Origin: Streptomyces sp. XY006
Lineage (GTDB): Bacteria > Actinomycetota > Actinomycetes > Streptomycetales > Streptomycetaceae
Assembly (NCBI RefSeq): GCF_002237655.1
Contig: NZ_NOKT01000026.1
Coordinates: 1-64,000 of the forward strand
DNA: 64,000 nucleotides
Direction of reading: 5' to 3'
Position numbers and translations under genes: made by a program. The notes under the pieces are model-generated. The model was not told where the DNA came from. It made no database searches and saw nothing but the letters and a program-made list of their open reading frames with translations. This document shows, piece after piece, positions 51,984-61,396 of this stretch (within the stretch, counting starts at the first letter, position 1; every line of letters begins with the position of its first letter).

Positions 51984-53846
51984 TCACAGTCCGGGCGGAT
52001 CCTGCGGGCCCCGCCCGGACAGCACCTCGCCGTACGCCTGCATCAGATCCGGCAGCCGCAGCGTCGCCAGGTCCTCGCGCCCCAGCACCCCGGGGTACAC
52101 CGACAGCCGCAGATCCCGGTACGCGCAGCTCTTCTCGTACAGCGTGCGCAGGAACCGCCCGTTGCCCAGCTCGTCGATCCACCCCTGGTCCACCACGTGG
52201 CCGGCGATGGAGCGCAGCTCGTCGAGGGCCTCCTCGTCCCAGACGTCGCCGTTCTCCGCGGCCAGCACCTTGCCGATCTCGGTGAGTTCGAGGGGGCGGT
52301 AGGACGGGAAGTCGACGCGCGTGGTGAAGCGGGAGGACAGCCCGGGGTTCGCGGCGAGGAGCCGGTCCATGCCCTCGGGGTAGCCGGCCAGGATCACCAC
52401 GAGGTGGTCGCGATTGTCCTCGGCCCGCTTCAGCAGCACCTGGAGCGCCTCGTCGCCGTAGGCGTCCCCTTTGCCGTAGCCCGAGTTGGACAGCGCGTAC
52501 GCCTCGTCGACGAAGAGGACGCCGCCGAGGGCCGAGTCGATCAGTTCGTTCGCCTTCACGGCGGTCTGCCCGAGGTACTCGCCGACCAGGTCGGCGCGCT
52601 GGGCCTCCACGAGATGGTCGCCGCCGAGCAGTCCGAGGGCGTAGAAGACGCGGCCGAGGATGCGGGCGACGGTGGTCTTGCCGGTGCCGGAGGGGCCGGA
52701 GAAGACGAAGTGGCGTTTCGGCGGCTGGACGGGCAGCCCCTGGCCCGCCCGCAGCCGGGCCATGTTCAACTGTGCCGACAACGCCTTGACCTGGCGCTTC
52801 ACCGGCTCCAGCCCCACCATCCGCTCCAGCTCGGCGAGTGCCTCCTCCAGTAACGCGGGATCGGTGGGCCCGGTGGGCAGGGACGGCGTCGGACCGCCGC
52901 GCTCGCGGACGGCGGGGCCGGTGACCGGTGGCAGGGGAGCGGAGACGGGCGGCTCCAGGTCGGGCAGGCGCAGGTCGCGGCCCTCGATGCCGAAGAGCGG
53001 GTCGAAGCCGTCCGGCCCGTCCACGGCGTCCTGCCCGGTGCCGGTGAGCGTGATCGCCGCGAGGCCGGCGGCGTCCTCGTACCCGTCGCCCTCGGCGATC
53101 GCGGCGAGCCGGGCCGAGGTGTCCATGAACGCCGGGTCGACCCGGTGCACGGCCCGGTACAGGGGGAGCGCGGCGGCGCTGCGGCCGGTGCCCTCGTGGG
53201 CCCGGGCGAGCCAGTAGCGCAGCTCCTTGCGCTGCGGCTGCTCGCTGCGGCAGCGCATCAGCGCCGCGGACAGCAGCGGCTCGGCCTGCCCGTACATCTC
53301 CAGCCGCACCCGGGCCATGCCGCCGAACAGCCCCGCCTCGATGCCGAGCATGGGGTCGTCGAGCAGCGGATCGGTGTGCCGGACCAACTGCTCCCAGTCC
53401 TTGACCAGATAGGCGCGGCAGGCGTGCAGGAAGCGGACCTGGTGGTCGGTGTCCACCGGCGGCAGTCCGGCCAGGGCCCGGTCCAGCTCCGGGACGTGCC
53501 GGCCGTCCAGCCAGTGGGAGGCGTGCGCGAGCAGCAGGTCGCGCGGGCTCTCCAGCACGGGCTGCACCCACCAGCCCAGCCAGTACCAGGAGTTGAGCGT
53601 GCGGCGGTAGCGGGTGCGCTGTTCGCCGAAGCGGTCCCGGTGGCGGAACATCCGCAGCAGCGCGGTCGTCGTGTCGACGCGCAGCGCGTGCAGCCCGAGC
53701 CAGCCGTCGGCCATCCCGGGGTCGATCCGCACGGCGGCCCGGAACTCCTCCTCGGCCTGCGGATAGGCGCCCATGGTGTACGCGTCCACGCCGCGTAGCC
53801 AGGCGAGGTCGGCCGGGGCCTGAGGGCCCTGCGTGCCGAAGTCCAT
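51984..53846 (-). CDS. EccA-like AAA+ ATPase (CbbX/CfxQ family) with N-terminal TPR-like domain
   Basis: A 620-residue protein: N-terminal helical TPR-like repeats (about 1-275; for example YPQAEEEFRAAVRIDPGMADGWLGL), a linker, then a CbbX-type AAA+ domain (about 345-600) with Walker A GPSGTGKT, Walker B VLFVDEAYAL and the RFTTRVDFP arginine region. The plan is that of EccA, the cytosolic ATPase of type VII (ESX) secretion. No eccB/C/D/E, mycP or esx genes lie in the window. ATG at 53846 is chosen from the MDFGTQGPQ start. Residue 332 is an in-frame TTA leucine codon (52851-52853), rare in Streptomyces and read only by the bldA tRNA. Confidence 0.88.
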   Translation of the reverse strand: MDFGTQGPQAPADLAWLRGVDAYTMGAYPQAEEEFRAAVRIDPGMADGWLGLHALRVDTTTALLRMFRHRDRFGEQRTRYRRTLNSWYWLGWWVQPVLESPRDLLLAHASHWLDGRHVPELDRALAGLPPVDTDHQVRFLHACRAYLVKDWEQLVRHTDPLLDDPMLGIEAGLFGGMARVRLEMYGQAEPLLSAALMRCRSEQPQRKELRYWLARAHEGTGRSAAALPLYRAVHRVDPAFMDTSARLAAIAEGDGYEDAAGLAAITLTGTGQDAVDGPDGFDPLFGIEGRDLRLPDLEPPVSAPLPPVTGPAVRERGGPTPSLPTGPTDPALLEEALAELERMVGLEPVKRQVKALSAQLNMARLRAGQGLPVQPPKRHFVFSGPSGTGKTTVARILGRVFYALGLLGGDHLVEAQRADLVGEYLGQTAVKANELIDSALGGVLFVDEAYALSNSGYGKGDAYGDEALQVLLKRAEDNRDHLVVILAGYPEGMDRLLAANPGLSSRFTTRVDFPSYRPLELTEIGKVLAAENGDVWDEEALDELRSIAGHVVDQGWIDELGNGRFLRTLYEKSCAYRDLRLSVYPGVLGREDLATLRLPDLMQAYGEVLSGRGPQDPPGL

Positions 53847-54279
53847 CACGTCCCCCACGAAGCGTGCCCCCGTCGGTATGCCAACGAGCCGTCCCCCGGT
53901 CGGCTGCCCTGCTCGAACCGCTGTGCCACGGACCGGAGTTGCACCGTGTGCGCAGCAACCGTCCGCAGGTCGCGACGAGGGCATCGTACCCGCGGCGGCG
54001 GCGCGTCCGTAGGGTGCCGCACGGGCCGTTCGGCGAGGTGGGAGGGGCTGCGGCGCGGTCGCGGCCGGTGACCGAGGGTGAGCGTTCGGCGCCGCGCGGC
54101 GCGCGGAGAACCGCGAGAAGACAGAACGAAGCCCCCGATCACGGGGGAACAACCGGGGGCTTCGCGTCCTGGGGCGGCCCTCGATGGCCGCACATGGAGA
54201 ACGTAAGACCTGTACGGGCCGTCGGTCAAGCCGAGTTGAGGCACTCCCGGAAGATGCCCGGCACGGTCTCTTCACACGT
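53847..54279. other. Gene-free region between the EccA-like ATPase and the kinase
   Basis: 433 bp with no plausible gene. It holds the hairpin at 54127-54164 and the upstream region of the EccA-like gene, where I could not identify a promoter with confidence. No tRNA was seen. Confidence 0.6.
54127..54164 (-). terminator. Terminator-like hairpin with an alternative fold
   Basis: cgaagcccccg (54127-54137) pairs with cgggggcttcg (54154-54164). The left arm's cccccg can instead pair with cggggg at 54142-54147 around a 4-nt loop, so two exclusive folds exist. It lies 116 bp beyond the kinase stop on the minus strand. Confidence 0.6.
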
Positions 54280-54933
54280 TCAGCACACTGCGGGCGGTTC
54301 GTCACCCTGAGTGAGGGCGCGGTCCGTTTCGGAGTTCCCCGCCGGCCCCGGAAGCACCTCGTATCCCTCTTCCCTCTGCCGTACCAACGCGTCGGCGAAC
54401 GGCCGCGAGGGGTCGGCGGCGAAATGCCGGCGCTCCGCCGGGACCCAGCCGTTCCAGAACTCCCGCTGTTCCTCCCCGTCCCGCGATCGCCCCCGCGCCC
54501 AGGCCTCCTCGCACGGCAGGTCGAGCCACAGCAGCAGGGCCAGGTGGGGGCGGAGCGCACGGCGTCCCGCGCCGACACCCTCCAGGAGGAGCACCGGGGC
54601 CGGGGGCAGCGGGCGGGGCGGGCCGAAGCGGCGGGCCCGCCAGTCGTAGGGGGAGTAGTGCGCGGTGCGGCCGTGGGCCAGTGGTTCGATCACCTGCTCC
54701 AGCAGCCGGCCGGTCCAGTCGAAGAGTTCGTCGTGGCTGGCGATGTCGTCCAGCCGCAGCACCGGCGCGCCGTCCAGCGCCGCGGCCAACTCCCGGGTGA
54801 ACGTGGTCTTCCCGGAGCCGGCGTGCCCGTCGACGCCGACGAGCCGGACGGGGCCGCAGGACGGCGGCAGGCGGCGGATCCGGGCGGCCAGGCCGCCGAG
54901 GGACCCCGGTGCGGGGCGGAAGGGCACATTCAT
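54280..54933 (-). CDS. Uridine kinase-like P-loop protein
   Basis: A 217-residue P-loop kinase-like protein with Walker A GHAGSGKTT (residues ~38-46), LRLDDIASHDELFDW after strand 2, YDWRARRFG and LLLEGVGAGRR; these are the uridine kinase/phosphoribulokinase-family landmarks. Phosphorylation of a nucleoside or sugar is likely. ATG at 54933 is chosen because TAGAGT (minus strand, 54944-54949) ends 10 nt upstream, leaving almost no leader; an in-frame GTG at 54945 overlaps that hexamer. Confidence 0.88.
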   Translation of the reverse strand: MNVPFRPAPGSLGGLAARIRRLPPSCGPVRLVGVDGHAGSGKTTFTRELAAALDGAPVLRLDDIASHDELFDWTGRLLEQVIEPLAHGRTAHYSPYDWRARRFGPPRPLPPAPVLLLEGVGAGRRALRPHLALLLWLDLPCEEAWARGRSRDGEEQREFWNGWVPAERRHFAADPSRPFADALVRQREEGYEVLPGPAGNSETDRALTQGDEPPAVC

Positions 54934-55154
54934 CTCGCGCAGCACTCTAACGACGGGCCCGTGTCACTCCGACGACGGTGCCCCGGGCCGGTGCCACTGG
55001 TCGACGCCAATATTGGTGGGCGTGGCGCGGGTCGAAGTGCTGGCAGGACCCGGCGGGCTGTGCTCATATGTGGCGCACACACGGATGCGATGCGACCGAC
55101 CGTGTGCCGGACCTGCCCCGCCCCTGCCCGACTCCGACCACCGGGGGTCCCGCC
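54934..55154. promoter_or_regulatory. Divergent promoter region of kinase and C39-like genes
   Basis: 221 bp containing the kinase -10 TAGAGT (minus strand, 54944-54949) and an AT-rich 10-bp palindrome ccaatattgg (55007-55016) that could be part of a promoter or operator for the C39-like gene. Confidence 0.4.
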
Positions 55155-56534
55155 ATGCGCAGAGCCGATCAGCCCTCCCGCAGAACCGTCCTGGCCGCCA
55201 TGGCCGCCGCCGCCGTCACCGGAAGCGCGGGTGTGGCGGCCGCCGATCCCGAGGCCGCCATGACGACCGACTCCGCAGCCGCCGGCCGGGCGGCCCCGAC
55301 CCGGACCGTGGACGACCGGGCCTGGTTCACCTACGGCGACTGGTGTTCCGGTACCGCCCGGGGCACCCGTGCCGTCGCGGGCGACCGCCCGGGCCTGGTC
55401 CTCGCCACCCCCGCCGGGACCACCGACTACACGGACCCGCACACCGGCACCACCGCCTCCTGGCAGTACGGCACCTGGACGTCCCCCGCGCACCGGCTCG
55501 CCGTTCCCGCGACGGAGGCGATCGTCTCCTGGAACGCGCACACCCCGCCCGGCACCTGGATCCGGATCGAGGCCCGGGTCACCTACTCGGACGGCACCAG
55601 CGGCCCCTGGTACGTGATGGGCCGCTGGGCCTCCGGCGACCAGGACATCCGCCGCACCTCGGTCGACGACCAGAGCGACGGCAGGAGCACCGTCTGGACG
55701 GACACCCTGGCGATCGACGATCCGGCGGCCGGACTGCGCCTGGCCTCCTGCCGGCTGCGTCTGACCCTCTACCGCAGGCCCGGCACCCGGGCCACGCCCA
55801 CCGTCTGGCGGCTGCACGCGATGGGCTCCGACGTCCCCGCCCGCTTCACCGTCCCGGCCTCCGCGCCCGGCCTCGCGAAGGAACTGGCCGTCCCGCGCTA
55901 CTCGCAGGAGATCCACAAGGGCCAGTACCCCGAGTACGACAACGGCGGCGAGGCCTGGTGCAGCCCCACGTCCTCCCAGATGATCGTCGAGTACTGGGGC
56001 GGCCGGCTCACCCCGGAGCAGCTGGCCTGGGTGAACACGTCGTACGCCGATCCGCAGGTCTGCCACGCGGCCCGGTTCACCTACGACCACCAGTACGGCG
56101 GCTGCGGCAACTGGCCGTTCAACGCCGCCTACGCGGCGACCTTCGAGGGCCTCGGGGGCGTGGTCACGCGGCTCGGCTCGCTCACCGACCTGGAGACGCT
56201 GATCGCGGCCGGGGTCCCGGCCATAACGTCCCAGTCGTTCACCAAGGGAGAGCTGACCGGCGCCGGGTACGGCACCGCGGGGCACCTGATGACCGTCATC
56301 GGCTTCACCGCCGACGGCGACGTGATCGCCAACGACCCGTACTCCGAGAGCAACGAGGCCGTGCGGCGCGTCTACCGGCGGCGCGAGTTCGAGAACATCT
56401 GGCTGCGGACCAAGCGGTACAACAGCTCCGGCACGGTCGTCTCCGGCACGGGCGGCGTCTGCTACCTCTACTTCCCGGCGGACCCGACCGCGGCCCAGCG
56501 CAGGGCCCTGGCGGCCGTGGGCGTGCGCATGTGA
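55155..56534 (+). CDS. Tat-exported C39-like cysteine peptidase family protein
   Basis: A 459-residue protein with a twin-arginine signal (SRRTVLAAMAAAAVTG, about 8-23). A beta-rich N-terminal domain (about 50-245, many Thr/Trp/Gly) is followed by a C39-like papain-fold domain (about 250-440) with the cysteine in GGEAWCSPTSSQM, the histidine in GHLMTVIGF and the ANDPY asparagine/aspartate. It is probably an exported protein-processing or wall-related cysteine peptidase; target unknown. ATG at 55155 fits the signal peptide; the frame is open upstream but gives no signal. Confidence 0.9.
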   Translation: MRRADQPSRRTVLAAMAAAAVTGSAGVAAADPEAAMTTDSAAAGRAAPTRTVDDRAWFTYGDWCSGTARGTRAVAGDRPGLVLATPAGTTDYTDPHTGTTASWQYGTWTSPAHRLAVPATEAIVSWNAHTPPGTWIRIEARVTYSDGTSGPWYVMGRWASGDQDIRRTSVDDQSDGRSTVWTDTLAIDDPAAGLRLASCRLRLTLYRRPGTRATPTVWRLHAMGSDVPARFTVPASAPGLAKELAVPRYSQEIHKGQYPEYDNGGEAWCSPTSSQMIVEYWGGRLTPEQLAWVNTSYADPQVCHAARFTYDHQYGGCGNWPFNAAYAATFEGLGGVVTRLGSLTDLETLIAAGVPAITSQSFTKGELTGAGYGTAGHLMTVIGFTADGDVIANDPYSESNEAVRRVYRRREFENIWLRTKRYNSSGTVVSGTGGVCYLYFPADPTAAQRRALAAVGVRM

Positions 56535-56625
56535 GCAAGCTCTCGGCCGCACAAGCCGCTCCGGGTGGCAAGGTGGGACGGAACTCCGGGGGAAGTCCGC
56601 CCGCACCACCGAACGAGCGAGAACC

Positions 56626-56772
56626 ATGACCGCGCACTCCGCCACCGCCTCCGCCGTCCGCGCCCGCACCGGAGGGCCCCGCGAAGACGGCCCGAAGATC
56701 GTCGAGCACGTCATGGGCTGGGCCCTGGTCGTGGTCGTCGCGATGCTTGTGACCCAGCTCGGGCTGTTGTGA
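56626..56772 (+). CDS. 48-residue single-pass membrane protein
   Basis: ATG at 56626 after gagcgag gives 48 codons to the TGA at 56770. The first ~27 residues are polar (MTAHSATASAVRARTGGPRE), the rest one hydrophobic helix, MGWALVVVVAMLVTQLGLL. Such small membrane proteins are common in Streptomyces but unassigned. It lies between the C39-like gene and the TetR gene, same strand; the TetR start is 75 nt downstream. Confidence 0.65.
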   Translation: MTAHSATASAVRARTGGPREDGPKIVEHVMGWALVVVVAMLVTQLGLL

Positions 56773-56847
56773 CCTGACCCACGCACCGGGTGTGGGGCCT
56801 GCCATACTGCGGAGGTCCCGCCCCCGCCCGTGAGACCAGGGTCGAAA

Positions 56848-57504
56848 GTGAATACCAGCCCCCAGCCCGCCGCGCGCCCCCGGGCCCGCGGCACCGAGCG
56901 CTCGACGGCGCGTCGTGCCGAACTCATCGCCATCGGGCGGAGGTTGTTCGCCGACACGTCCTACGACGCCCTGTCGATGGACGACATCGCCCGGCAGGCG
57001 CACGTCGCCAAGGGGCTGATCTACTACTACTTCCAGTCCAAGCGCGGCTACTACCTGGCCATCATCCAGGACTCGGTCGCCGAGCTGATCACGCTGGCGG
57101 CGGGCGGGCTCGAACTGCCCCCGGTCGACCGGGTCCAGCGCACCGTCGACAGCTATCTGCGCTACGCCGAGCACAACCAGGCCGCGTACCGCACGATCGT
57201 CAGCGGCGGCGTCGGCTTCGACACCGAGGTGCACGCCATCCGTGACGGGGTGCGCGCGGCCGTGGTCGCCACGATCGCCGAGGGCGCGTACGGCCGTGCC
57301 GACGTCACCCCGCTGGCGCGCATGGCCCTGCTGGCCTGGGTCTGCAGCGTCGAGGGCGCCACGCTGGAGTGGATCGACCGTCCGGAGCTGCCCCGCGCGA
57401 CCATGTGCGAGCTGCTGGTGAAGACGCTCGGCGGCGCCCTGCGGGCCATCGAGGAGCTGGACCCGGCCTACCGGGCCCCGGAACCGGCCCGCCGGGGCAC
57501 ATGA
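56848..57504 (+). CDS. TetR-family transcriptional regulator
   Basis: A 218-residue regulator with the TetR HTH (ARRAELIAIGRRLFADTSYDALSMDDIARQAHVAKGLIYYYFQSKRGYYLAII) and a C-terminal ligand domain. GTG at 56848 is preferred (agggtcgaaa upstream); GTG at 56830, six codons earlier and 14 nt after GGAGG, is the alternative. Target unknown; the neighbouring small membrane protein is a candidate. Confidence 0.9.
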   Translation: MNTSPQPAARPRARGTERSTARRAELIAIGRRLFADTSYDALSMDDIARQAHVAKGLIYYYFQSKRGYYLAIIQDSVAELITLAAGGLELPPVDRVQRTVDSYLRYAEHNQAAYRTIVSGGVGFDTEVHAIRDGVRAAVVATIAEGAYGRADVTPLARMALLAWVCSVEGATLEWIDRPELPRATMCELLVKTLGGALRAIEELDPAYRAPEPARRGT

Positions 57505-57508
57505 GCAA

Positions 57509-57538
57509 GGGCGGAGCGTCCGCACGGACCCTCCGCCC
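57509..57538. terminator. Shared hairpin between TetR and chitinase genes
   Basis: gggcggag (57509-57516) pairs with ctccgccc (57531-57538), with an inner gtccg/cggac stem. It starts 4 nt after the TetR stop and ends 17 bp before the chitinase stop, so it can serve both. Confidence 0.75.
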
Positions 57539-57555
57539 CTCTCGGTCGCCCGGGA

Positions 57556-58818
<1,263 letters not shown>

Positions 58819-58889
58819 CCGGTGTCTCCTCGTGGGGAGAGGGGAACGCCGCGCTCATTGGCATGAACGCGGTGAGTCGGTGGAGCGAA

Positions 58890-58931
58890 ACAGTAGGAGG
58901 ACTAGACCAGTTGGTCAATGGTGCGGACCAA
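58890..58931 (-). promoter_or_regulatory. Chitinase promoter with direct repeats/dre-like site
   Basis: Minus strand: -35 TTGACC (58913-58918), 17-bp spacer, -10 TACTGT (58890-58895). Two 12-bp direct repeats, TGGTCTAGTCCT (58898-58909) and TGGTCCGCACCA (58919-58930), lie 21 bp apart (two helical turns) across the spacer and the -35. The first is half of the DasR consensus ACTGGTCTAGACCAGT (12 of 16). This is the known architecture of chitin-inducible promoters. Confidence 0.8.
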
Positions 58932-59150
58932 TTTCGCGGGCCCCGGCACGCTCGGCCATTTCTTGGAGTAAGCGGTCGTTAACTGGTGACGGGATGCCTC
59001 CGATCGGGCATACTCACAGCGCACAGCCGCTGGTCAGCAGCTTCCGCGACCCGGGACTGCAAGCATCGGCCAGGCACCAGAACGACCCGGCGGCGTCGCC
59101 CCCACCCATGGGCCCGTCCGCCAGCGCCCGACAGGGAGGAGAGCGTCGCC

Positions 59151-60323
59151 ATGCCCGACCGCGCCCCGCAGCCGGTGGACCGACAACTGCCCACGGAGGA
59201 GGCCCGGGACCTGATCTCACTCGTGCGCGACATCGCGCAGCAGGAGATCGTCCCGGCCGCGGCCGAGGAGGAGGACGCCGGCCGTTTCCCGCGCGAGCTC
59301 TTCACCCTGCTCTCGCGCTCCGGCCTGCTCGGCCTGCCCTACGACTCCGAGTACGGCGGCGGCGACCAGCCCTACGAGGTCTATCTCCAGGTGCTAGAGG
59401 AACTCGCGGCGGCCCGCCTCACCGTCGGCCTGGGGGTCAGCGTGCACACCCTGGCCTCCTACGCCCTGGCCGCCTACGGCACCAAGGAGCAGCAGGTCGA
59501 GCATCTGCCCGCGATGCTCGGCGGCGGCCTGCTCGGCGCCTACTGCCTCTCCGAGCCGCACTCCGGCTCGGACGCCGCCGCCCTGCGCACCAGGGCCGTC
59601 CGGGACGGCGACGACTGGGTGATCACCGGGTCCAAGGCCTGGATCACCCACGGCGGCGTCGCGGACTTCTACACCGTCATGGCCCGCACCGGCGAGGAGG
59701 GCCCGCGCGGGATCACCGCCTTCCTGGTGCCCGGCGACGCGCCGGGGGTGAGTGCCGCGCCGCCCGAGAAGAAGATGGGCATGAAGGGCTCGCCCACGGC
59801 CCAGGTCCACTTCGACGGCGTCCGGGTCCCCGACGCCCGCCGCATCGGCGAGGAGGGACTGGGCTTCGCGATCGCCCTGTCGTCCCTGGACTCCGGGCGG
59901 CTCGGCATCGCGGCGTGCGCGATCGGCCTGGCGCAGGCGGCGCTCGACGAGGCGCTGGCCTACGCGGCGCAGCGACGCCAGTTCGGCAAGCCGATCGCCG
60001 ACTTCCAGGGCCTGCGCTTCATGCTCGCCGACATGGCCACGCAGATCGAGGCGGGCCGGGCGCTCTACCTCGCGGCGGCCCGGCTGCGCGACGCGGGCCG
60101 GCCGTTCGCCCGGCAGGCCGCCATGGCCAAGCTGCACTGCACGGACACGGCGATGCGCGTCACCACCGACGCCGTGCAGATCCTCGGCGGCTACGGCTAC
60201 ACCGCCGACTTCCCGGCCGAGCGCTACATGCGCGAGGCCAAGGTGCTGCAGATCGTGGAGGGCACCAATCAGATCCAGCGCATGGTCATCGCCCGCCACC
60301 TGCTGGGTCCAGAGGAACGCTGA
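59151..60323 (+). CDS. Acyl-CoA dehydrogenase
   Basis: Flavoenzyme that introduces a 2,3-double bond into acyl-CoA. The 390-residue protein has YCLSEPHSGSDAAAL (flavin/substrate contact), WITHGG, RRQFGKPIADFQ and AKVLQIVEGTNQIQR with the catalytic glutamate (family position in VEGTNQ). ATG at 59151 follows GGAGGAGAG. Its 3' end overlaps the convergent small gene by 38 bp. Acyl chain preference unknown. Confidence 0.95.
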   Translation: MPDRAPQPVDRQLPTEEARDLISLVRDIAQQEIVPAAAEEEDAGRFPRELFTLLSRSGLLGLPYDSEYGGGDQPYEVYLQVLEELAAARLTVGLGVSVHTLASYALAAYGTKEQQVEHLPAMLGGGLLGAYCLSEPHSGSDAAALRTRAVRDGDDWVITGSKAWITHGGVADFYTVMARTGEEGPRGITAFLVPGDAPGVSAAPPEKKMGMKGSPTAQVHFDGVRVPDARRIGEEGLGFAIALSSLDSGRLGIAACAIGLAQAALDEALAYAAQRRQFGKPIADFQGLRFMLADMATQIEAGRALYLAAARLRDAGRPFARQAAMAKLHCTDTAMRVTTDAVQILGGYGYTADFPAERYMREAKVLQIVEGTNQIQRMVIARHLLGPEER

Positions 60324-60534
60324 ACTGGTCGAGGCCCCGCCAGGGCGCCGCGAGCCGCATCCACTCCGGGTCGTGCCGGCCCGGCAGGGTGCGGCCGCCC
60401 TCGGCCCAGGTGCGCATCAAGTCGCGGTAGATCGGCGGGTCCTGATATCGCGGCGGACTCGGCCGAACCGATTCTGCGGGCGGCGGGACGTACAGGAGGC
60501 GCTGACGCCCGGTCGCTGAGGAGATGGGGGTCAT
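60286..60534 (-). CDS. Small conserved-looking protein of unknown function
   Basis: An 82-residue protein, ATG at 60534. Composition looks genuine: QRLLYVPPPAESVRPSPPRYQDPPIYRDLMRTWAEGGRTLPGRHDPEW reads as a proline-rich lead followed by a compact motif, with little bias. It overlaps the 3' end of the acyl-CoA dehydrogenase gene. No domain recognised. Confidence 0.7.
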   Translation of the reverse strand: MTPISSATGRQRLLYVPPPAESVRPSPPRYQDPPIYRDLMRTWAEGGRTLPGRHDPEWMRLAAPWRGLDQFSVPLDPAGGGR

Positions 60535-60623
60535 ACCCGGGCAACGCGGCAGAGGCCGGACAGGTCACCGGGTGACGGAATCGGGCGTGCGTTCAGGGTG
60601 CGCCCGGCTCCGGACGTACCGGT

Positions 60624-60656
60624 CCCGCACCACGGCGGTCCATGCCGCGGTGCGGG
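60624..60656 (-). terminator. Hairpin between the two minus-strand small genes
   Basis: Arms 60624-60636 and 60644-60656 pair over 13 bp with one mismatch. It lies 37 bp beyond the stop of the gene ending at 60693. Confidence 0.65.
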
Positions 60657-60692
60657 GGCAGTCACGGGGGTGGAGCGGGGCGGAACCGCCGC

Positions 60693-61127
60693 TCAGGCCG
60701 CGTTGCGGCGCATGACCGGGACCCTGATCGGGCGCGAGCCCGGGCCGCCGACGTGCGAGAAGGGCTGGGTGCGCCAGTCGAGCCCCTGAGGGAGCGTCAA
60801 CAGCAGGGCCGTGTCCTGCTCCTGCGGCTCCACGGACTCGTCCGCGGGGCGGGCGTCGGCGGCCCTGCGGCCGGTTCCGGCACAGACCGTGAGCCCGAAC
60901 GGGTTCCACGGCGAGGCGCACAGCGCGTGCTCCGGGAGCACCTCCTCGTCCGCCAGCAGGGCGATGGGCTGCGCGCAGTCCGGGCAGACCACCCGGAACA
61001 TCTCGAAGGTGTCGTAGGCGTCGAACTCGTCGTCGTAGGCGTCGGGTTCGACGCCCTCCGGCTCGGGCTCGACGACGAGCTGGGGCCGCTTGGGTGCGGT
61101 GCGACCAGGGCGCTTAAGACTCTGCAT
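60693..61127 (-). CDS. Zinc-ribbon-like small protein of unknown function
   Basis: A 144-residue protein. The middle is acidic (EPEPEGVEPDAYDDEFDAYDTFE). Next comes VVCPDCAQPIALLADEEVLPEHALCASPWNPFGLTVCAGTG, four cysteines with a CxxC start that resembles a zinc ribbon. The C-terminus is basic. ATG at 61127 follows GGGGGAGAAC; the frame extends upstream without support. Role unknown; zinc-dependent RNA/DNA or protein binding is possible. Confidence 0.82.
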   Translation of the reverse strand: MQSLKRPGRTAPKRPQLVVEPEPEGVEPDAYDDEFDAYDTFEMFRVVCPDCAQPIALLADEEVLPEHALCASPWNPFGLTVCAGTGRRAADARPADESVEPQEQDTALLLTLPQGLDWRTQPFSHVGGPGSRPIRVPVMRRNAA

Positions 61128-61382
61128 TGGGTTCTCCCCCTCGGGCTGGGCCGTATCAGGCACTGCGGCCTCGACCACAGCAAGCACTTCCCGTCCCCCC
61201 TGGGTGGTAATCACGAGAACATCACGGAGACTGTTCGATCCCTGTGGCGTTCGTCACATGCCGAGCGCAGGTGCCCCCTGCGGCGGGTTTGTCCCCCGGA
61301 CGGGTGACCGCCGCCTCCCGGCCACATCACGAACCGGGCATGACCTGGGCTCCTCGGGTATCCCGGGAGATCAACCGCCCTG

Positions 61383-61388
61383 TAGGTT
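61383..61388 (+). promoter_or_regulatory. -10 element for the second Lrp/AsnC gene
   Basis: TAGGTT ends 8 nt before the ATG at 61397, consistent with a leaderless or nearly leaderless transcript. No ribosome binding site precedes the ATG. The 269-bp gap upstream (61128-61396) shows nothing else convincing. Confidence 0.5.
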
Positions 61389-61396
61389 CTTGCGCC

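Noticed and set aside
53913..54240. Possible tRNA between the EccA-like gene and the kinase (gctcgaacc resembling a T-loop)
   Set aside because: No acceptor or D-arm pairing could be drawn around it.
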